Assembly (NCBI GenBank): GCA_005777315.1
Contig: SXMN01000298.1
Location: forward strand, 1 to 39,753
Length of the DNA stretch: 39,753 nt
Reading direction: 5' to 3'
Source of the DNA: Verrucomicrobiales bacterium
GTDB lineage: Bacteria; Verrucomicrobiota; Verrucomicrobiia; Limisphaerales; F1-12-MAGs170
Shown here: piece by piece, positions 36,611-39,753 of the stretch
How the letters are laid out: each line of letters begins with the position of its first letter
How positions within the stretch are numbered: the stretch's first letter is position 1
The notes under the pieces: model-generated
Databases searched by the model: none
Told to the model about the DNA's origin: nothing
The model's input: the letters and a program-made list of their open reading frames with translations, nothing else
Position numbers and translations under genes: made by a program

Positions 36611-36810
36611 GCGAGGGCCACTTCGAGAACTTTCGATCCTTTGGGCAGGGGCACGGGCGATGGCTCGAACCACAATTCCAACGCTTCCTTGGCGTTCCGA
36701 ATGGCCTCCTCTTCGGTGTCACCCGCGGACGCGCAGCCGGGGAGTTCAGGAAAGAACGCCGCCCAGCGCCTGGATTCGGCATCGTGCTCCACGACCAGTC
36801 GAAGTTTCAT
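36607..36810 (-). CDS. hicB: HicB-type antitoxin
   Basis: A 67-residue protein with the partial RNase H-like fold of HicB antitoxins: MKLRLVVEHDAESRRWAAFF, then PELPGCASAGDTEEEAIRNA and KEALELWFEP. The short length lacks the C-terminal helix-turn-helix or ribbon-helix-helix domain of longer HicB proteins, so autoregulation may differ. The ATG at 36810 is chosen because it begins the fold; an ATG 12 codons upstream is in frame. The order antitoxin-toxin (hicB before hicA) is less common than hicA first. The pair is inserted between the effector and the adaptation genes. Confidence 0.85.
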   Translation of the reverse strand: MKLRLVVEHDAESRRWAAFFPELPGCASAGDTEEEAIRNAKEALELWFEPSPVPLPKGSKVLEVALA

Positions 36811-36927
36811 GGGCAGAAGAATAGATGTCCGCTGGCGGCGGGGCAAGGCTGGTCCGTCTGCTTTTCCTCCCTCAACTCACCCAACCTTCTCACCTCCCAA
36901 CGGAAGCGGAGAGGGAATCGCATCACA

Positions 36928-37024
36928 GCCATGAGCGACGCTCCGGTTCAAACGCAGGCCGGACTTGAAACGCAGCCGCCGCTGCCGGTGCGTCGTTTGC
37001 ACAACTTCATCTATTGCCCGCGGC
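36928..37024 (+). repeat. Second copy of the 97-bp direct duplication (start of cas4-cas1)
   Basis: This matches 36287-36383 at 92 of 97 positions and forms the beginning of the functional gene. The two copies flank the hicBA pair. Just before it, at 36880-36926, lies a run (CCTTCTCACCTCC ... GGAGAGGG) resembling dispersed palindromic repeats. Confidence 0.85.
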
Positions 37025-38733
37025 TGTTTTATTTTCAGTGGGTCGAAAACATTTTTCAGGAGAACGCGGACACGGTGGCGGGCAGTCACGCGCATCGCAA
37101 CGTGGATGCGCCGTCGAAGCTGGAGGACGCCAAGGAACTCGGCCTGCCGGAAGGGGCGAAGATTCGCAGTCTCAAGCTGGAGAGTGAAGCGCTGGGGCTG
37201 GTCGGCGTGGTGGACATTGTCGAGGGCGGGCCGGAGGGCGCGGAGGTGCTCGACTACAAGCGCGGCTCGGCGCGGCGGAACGCGGAGGGCGAGCGCGAAG
37301 CGAAGGAGCCGGACGCCATCCAGGTGGCCGCCCATGCGCTGCTCCTGCGCGAGCACGGGGTGAACGCAGTGCGCGGCGCGATTTATTACGCAGCGGACAA
37401 GCGGCGCGTGCCGGTGGATTTCACGGAGGAACTGTTTGGCAAAGTCAAAAAGGCCATTGCCGATGCGAAGCAGACGGCGGGCAGCGGATGCTGCCCGCCG
37501 CCGCTCAAGAATGACGCGCGCTGTCTGTATTGTTCCGCGTATCCGATTTGTCTGCCGAATGAAACGCGCTGGTGGGCGCAGGCGCGGAAGGAAGCCACAC
37601 TCGAGAGCCAGCTGCAATTTGGCTTCAGCCCGCCGGCGGAAGACCGGTTGCGCGAGCAGATATTGCAGGCGCTGGATTTTGCGGCGGAGTCAGGCAAGCA
37701 ACCGCCCACGCTGGAGCCGCCGCGACCAGAGCACGACGCCGGCGAGGTGCTGGTGGTGCAGACTCCCGGTGCGCAGATCGGTCAGCGCGGCGATCAATTG
37801 CTGGTGAGCGTGAAGGGCGAGGACGTGCGTAAACTGCCCGGCCAGCAGGTGCGCGCCATCTATTGCTACGGCGCGGTGCAGATCACGGCGCAGGCGATTG
37901 AAGCGTGTCTCGAACTGCACATTGATGTTTCCTACTTCTCTCCGGCGGGACGGTATCTCGGTTCGTTGCAAGGCTTGCCCGCCAGTGGCGTGGATGCGCG
38001 GCGCGGCCAGTATCGGTTGTTTGAATTGCCCGGCGTGCGGATGCAGCTCGCGCGTGAAGTCATCCGCGCGAAAATTCACAATCAGCGCGTGATGCTGATG
38101 CGCAACGGCGACGTGCCGGATCGCGTGCTGCAATTGTTGGCGGGTTTTCGCGATGCCACCGAACGCGCGACGGAGATCACGGAACTGCTCGGCATCGAAG
38201 GCACGGCGGCGGCGCTCTACTTCGAGCAGTTCGAGTCCATGCTCAAGCAGCGCGACAATTGGAAATTCGACTGGAAGGGGCGCAACCGCCGTCCGCCGCG
38301 CGACCCGCTCAACGCCATCCTCTCGCTCGGTTACTCGATGCTGGTGAAGGAACTCACCGGCGTGTGTCACGCGGTTGGTGTCGATCCGTTTCTTGGCTTC
38401 ATGCACCAGCCGCGCTATGGGCGTCCGGCCCTGGCGCTGGATTTGATGGAGGAATTTCGTCCGCTCGTCGCCGACAGCGTGGCCATCAGCTTGGTGAATC
38501 GCGGCGAGCTGGGACCGGAAGATTTCATCAAGAGCGCGAACGGAACGTTCATGAATGACCGCGGGCGGAAGGCATTTTGGGAAGCGTGGTTTCGCCGGCT
38601 CGACACAGAGGTGAGTCACCCGGAATTCAGCTACAAGATGTCGTATCGCCGGATGCTGGAAGTGCAGGCGCGGCAACTCTGGCGCTTCGTGCGTGGCGAA
38701 GCGGCGGCGTATCACGGGTTCACCACACGATGA
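36931..38733 (+). CDS. cas4-cas1: Cas4-Cas1 fusion protein (spacer acquisition)
   Basis: A 600-residue fusion, the form known from type V-B and I-G (I-U) loci. The Cas4 half (1-about 265) is a RecB-like, Fe-S nuclease that trims prespacers and selects the PAM. It has C29 (FIYCPRLFYFQ), D95, the E105/D108/K110 motif (EVLDYKRG), and the cluster cysteines C198, C201 and C207 (CLYCSAYPIC), with C187/C188 nearby. The Cas1 half (about 270-600) is the integrase, with E423 (GIEGTAAALYF), H492 (GFMHQPRYG) and D504 (LALDLMEEFRP). All catalytic residues are present. ATG 36931 is chosen because its 97-bp neighbourhood is duplicated upstream; an earlier frame opens at 36784 but crosses repeat-like sequence. 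By eye the gene is GC-richer than the effector. Confidence 0.95.
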   Translation: MSDAPVQTQAGLETQPPLPVRRLHNFIYCPRLFYFQWVENIFQENADTVAGSHAHRNVDAPSKLEDAKELGLPEGAKIRSLKLESEALGLVGVVDIVEGGPEGAEVLDYKRGSARRNAEGEREAKEPDAIQVAAHALLLREHGVNAVRGAIYYAADKRRVPVDFTEELFGKVKKAIADAKQTAGSGCCPPPLKNDARCLYCSAYPICLPNETRWWAQARKEATLESQLQFGFSPPAEDRLREQILQALDFAAESGKQPPTLEPPRPEHDAGEVLVVQTPGAQIGQRGDQLLVSVKGEDVRKLPGQQVRAIYCYGAVQITAQAIEACLELHIDVSYFSPAGRYLGSLQGLPASGVDARRGQYRLFELPGVRMQLAREVIRAKIHNQRVMLMRNGDVPDRVLQLLAGFRDATERATEITELLGIEGTAAALYFEQFESMLKQRDNWKFDWKGRNRRPPRDPLNAILSLGYSMLVKELTGVCHAVGVDPFLGFMHQPRYGRPALALDLMEEFRPLVADSVAISLVNRGELGPEDFIKSANGTFMNDRGRKAFWEAWFRRLDTEVSHPEFSYKMSYRRMLEVQARQLWRFVRGEAAAYHGFTTR

Positions 38734-38766
38734 GTCTCAACTCTCAACCCTCCACACTCAACTGAC

Positions 38767-39057
38767 GTGGCCCGCATCCGCTACCTCGTAAGCTACGACA
38801 TCTGCGATCCGAAACGATTGCGGCGGGTGGCGCGTGCGCTCGAAGGCTTCGGTGTGCGGCTGCAATACTCGGTCTTTGAATGTCCGCTGGACGATATGCG
38901 CATGGCGATGCTCAAGGCCGCAGTCCATCCGCTGCTCAAGCACGACGAGGATCAGGTGCTGTTTGTTTCGCTGGGGCAGAGCGCGAACGACGCGAGTCTG
39001 ATCATCGACGCGATGGGCTTGCCGTACCAAGTACGAACGCGTGTGACAATCATCTGA
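38767..39057 (+). CDS. cas2: Cas2 (spacer acquisition)
   Basis: A 96-residue ferredoxin-fold protein that forms the dimeric scaffold of the Cas1-Cas2 integrase. It starts with GTG at 38767 and reads VARIRYLVSYDICDPKRLRRV, with the conserved first-strand aspartate (YDICD), then VRLQYSVFECPLDDMRMAML, and ends with a short strand, PYQVRTRVTII. Length and motif spacing are normal for the family. It follows cas4-cas1 by 33 bases of pyrimidine-rich sequence and precedes the array by 308 bases. Confidence 0.95.
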   Translation: MARIRYLVSYDICDPKRLRRVARALEGFGVRLQYSVFECPLDDMRMAMLKAAVHPLLKHDEDQVLFVSLGQSANDASLIIDAMGLPYQVRTRVTII

Positions 39058-39151
39058 TTTGAAGCTTGAAGAATCGCACTCGCGAGGTTGAATGGTCCCG
39101 GCCACGTGCCACCGACCACTCTTTCTCCGCCATTGAAAGAGCACGTTCATT

Positions 39152-39187
39152 GGAATTGCGACAACTGTGCTGATTTCAGCGACTGCG
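39152..39187 (-). ncRNA. Candidate tracrRNA with split anti-repeat
   Basis: On the plus strand, GGAATTGCG (39152-39160) and GCGACTGCG (39179-39187) are exact matches to two adjacent 9-base halves of the reverse complement of the CRISPR repeat, here separated by 18 bases. That insert contains GCTG-ATTT-CAGC (39169-39180), able to form a small stem-loop. Known V-B tracrRNAs pair with the crRNA through two segments separated by a hairpin, so the layout fits. If read on the minus strand, it would pair with the part of the repeat next to the spacer, as Cas12b needs; if read on plus, with the far half. The minus strand is therefore my preferred reading. RNA ends are unknown; only the pairing core is listed. 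Confidence 0.6.
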
Positions 39188-39322
39188 CGGCGAGTGCGAA
39201 AGTGCAAGCCTTCAACCGCACCAGTGCTCGCTTCAATTAAGGCGATGAAACAACGGGACTTATGCCAAGTGAAGAAGCATGACACCTCGCTCTTTGTAAA
39301 AGCAACACTCGCGCTCGCGGTG

Positions 39323-39350
39323 GCCCGCGTAAACATGTGATCACGCGGGC
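39323..39350. repeat. Perfect 8-bp inverted repeat beside the array
   Basis: GCCCGCGT (39323-39330) and ACGCGGGC (39343-39350) with a 12-base loop lie 15 bases before the first repeat. No T run follows on either strand. It could be a protein-binding site of a leader, or an end structure of a minus-strand array transcript. Confidence 0.55.
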
Positions 39351-39365
39351 TCAAGTAGGTAGTGG

Positions 39366-39753
39366 ATCGCAGTCGCCGCAATTCCGGGGGGCGTGAGGCG
39401 GTCTTGCTCGATGAGAGAGGACATTTCCTGAGCCTTATCGCAGTCGCCGCAATTCCGGGGGGCGTGAGGCGGGTCGTGAAGGACGTGAACGGAAACACGA
39501 TCACAAATCGCAGTCGCCGCAATTCCGGGGGGCGTGAGGCGGATGGCCTGTTTCATCACGCCGTCGGCTTCCAGCAATCGCAGTCGCCGCAATTCCGGGG
39601 GGCGTGAGGCGGATAGTCAGTCCGCGTCAGTGAATCGCGAACTTCAATCGCAGTCGCCGCAATTCCGGGGGGCGTGAGGCGGCGCCTGGGCATCGACTTC
39701 CAAGGATCAGTTGAGATCGCAGTCGCCGCAATTCCGGGGGGCGTGAGGCGGAC
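39366..39753. CRISPR. CRISPR array, six repeats in view, continuing past the window
   Basis: Six identical 36-bp repeats (beginning ATCGCAGTCGCCGCAATTCC and ending GGGGCGTGAGGCGG) at 39366, 39437, 39507, 39577, 39647 and 39716. The five spacers are 35, 34, 34, 34 and 33 bases and all differ. No degenerate terminal repeat is visible at the cas2 side. The repeat can pair internally only weakly (CGCC with GGCG). Transcription direction is not shown by the sequence alone; the anti-repeat geometry favours minus. The array runs off the end of the window two bases after the sixth repeat, so its true length is unknown. Confidence 0.98.

Larger units (their letters stand above)
39058..39365. other. 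308-bp interval between cas2 and the CRISPR array
   Basis: There is no protein gene here. It holds the candidate tracrRNA core (39152-39187), short further matches to the repeat complement in the right order (CCGCC at 39127-39131, CACG at 39142-39145) that may be chance, and an 8-bp hairpin next to the array. It would be the leader if the array is read on the plus strand. Confidence 0.6.

Noticed and set aside
36287..36930. Reading the 97-bp duplication as a simple transposon target-site duplication
   Set aside because: It is too long for a normal target duplication, has five silent differences, and no transposase or terminal inverted repeats accompany hicBA.
36290..36934. 214-codon plus-strand frame starting like Cas4
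   Set aside because: Only the first 31 codons match Cas4; the remainder is antisense to hicA and hicB and has no Cas4 motifs.
38758..39522. 254-codon minus-strand frame covering cas2 and part of the array
   Set aside because: It is antisense to cas2 and includes CRISPR repeats in its translation, so it is a shadow frame.
39341..39607. Frames with repeating PPGIAATAI or SRRNSGGREA peptides
   Set aside because: They are translations of the CRISPR repeats, not proteins.

Overview
The window looks like a chromosomal segment from a Verrucomicrobia-type bacterium, probably near Pedosphaera/Limisphaerales. This is inferred from gene content and protein style: a prepilin-like gene with a planctomycete/verrucomicrobial C-terminal motif, a long secreted DUF4214/Ig-repeat protein, many starts without clear Shine-Dalgarno sequences, and a Cas12b effector resembling the one I recall from Opitutaceae. 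No rRNA or tRNA was recognised.

Left part (1-11800): the 3' end of an IS630-type transposase abuts a truncated secreted-protein gene. A Tol-Pal operon follows (tolQ, a zinc-ribbon membrane protein, tolR, a TolA/TonB-like protein, tolB, pal), with genes overlapping by 4-14 bases. Next come tatA-tatC, a MOSC-domain protein, an E2-E3 pair of a 2-oxoacid dehydrogenase complex (no E1 in view), a half-size TauE/SafE-like membrane protein and a convergent MscS channel.

Middle (11800-30470): a hybrid sensor kinase, an unknown protein, a 913-aa DUF4214/Ig secreted protein, pabB-pabC on the minus strand (ATGA overlap), ribBA-ribH on the plus strand, a prepilin-like gene, small hypothetical genes around a 166-bp imperfect palindrome, ribokinase, a hexapeptide-repeat protein and a DinG/XPD-type helicase.

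Right part (30470-39753): a type V-B-like CRISPR-Cas locus. It holds a relic of a Cas12b N-terminus, an unusually large complete Cas12b-like effector (1717 aa), a 97-bp duplicate of the start of cas4-cas1, an antisense hicB-hicA toxin-antitoxin pair, a full cas4-cas1 fusion gene, cas2, a 308-bp interval and six 36-bp repeats running off the window end. The interval contains a split anti-repeat: both 9-nt halves of an 18-nt stretch of the repeat complement are exact, separated by 18 nt that include a small hairpin. This is a strong tracrRNA candidate. The pairing geometry suggests that array and tracrRNA are read on the minus strand, toward the cas genes. The relic effector start and the synonymously diverged cas4 duplicate suggest that the locus is a mosaic of two related V-B loci.
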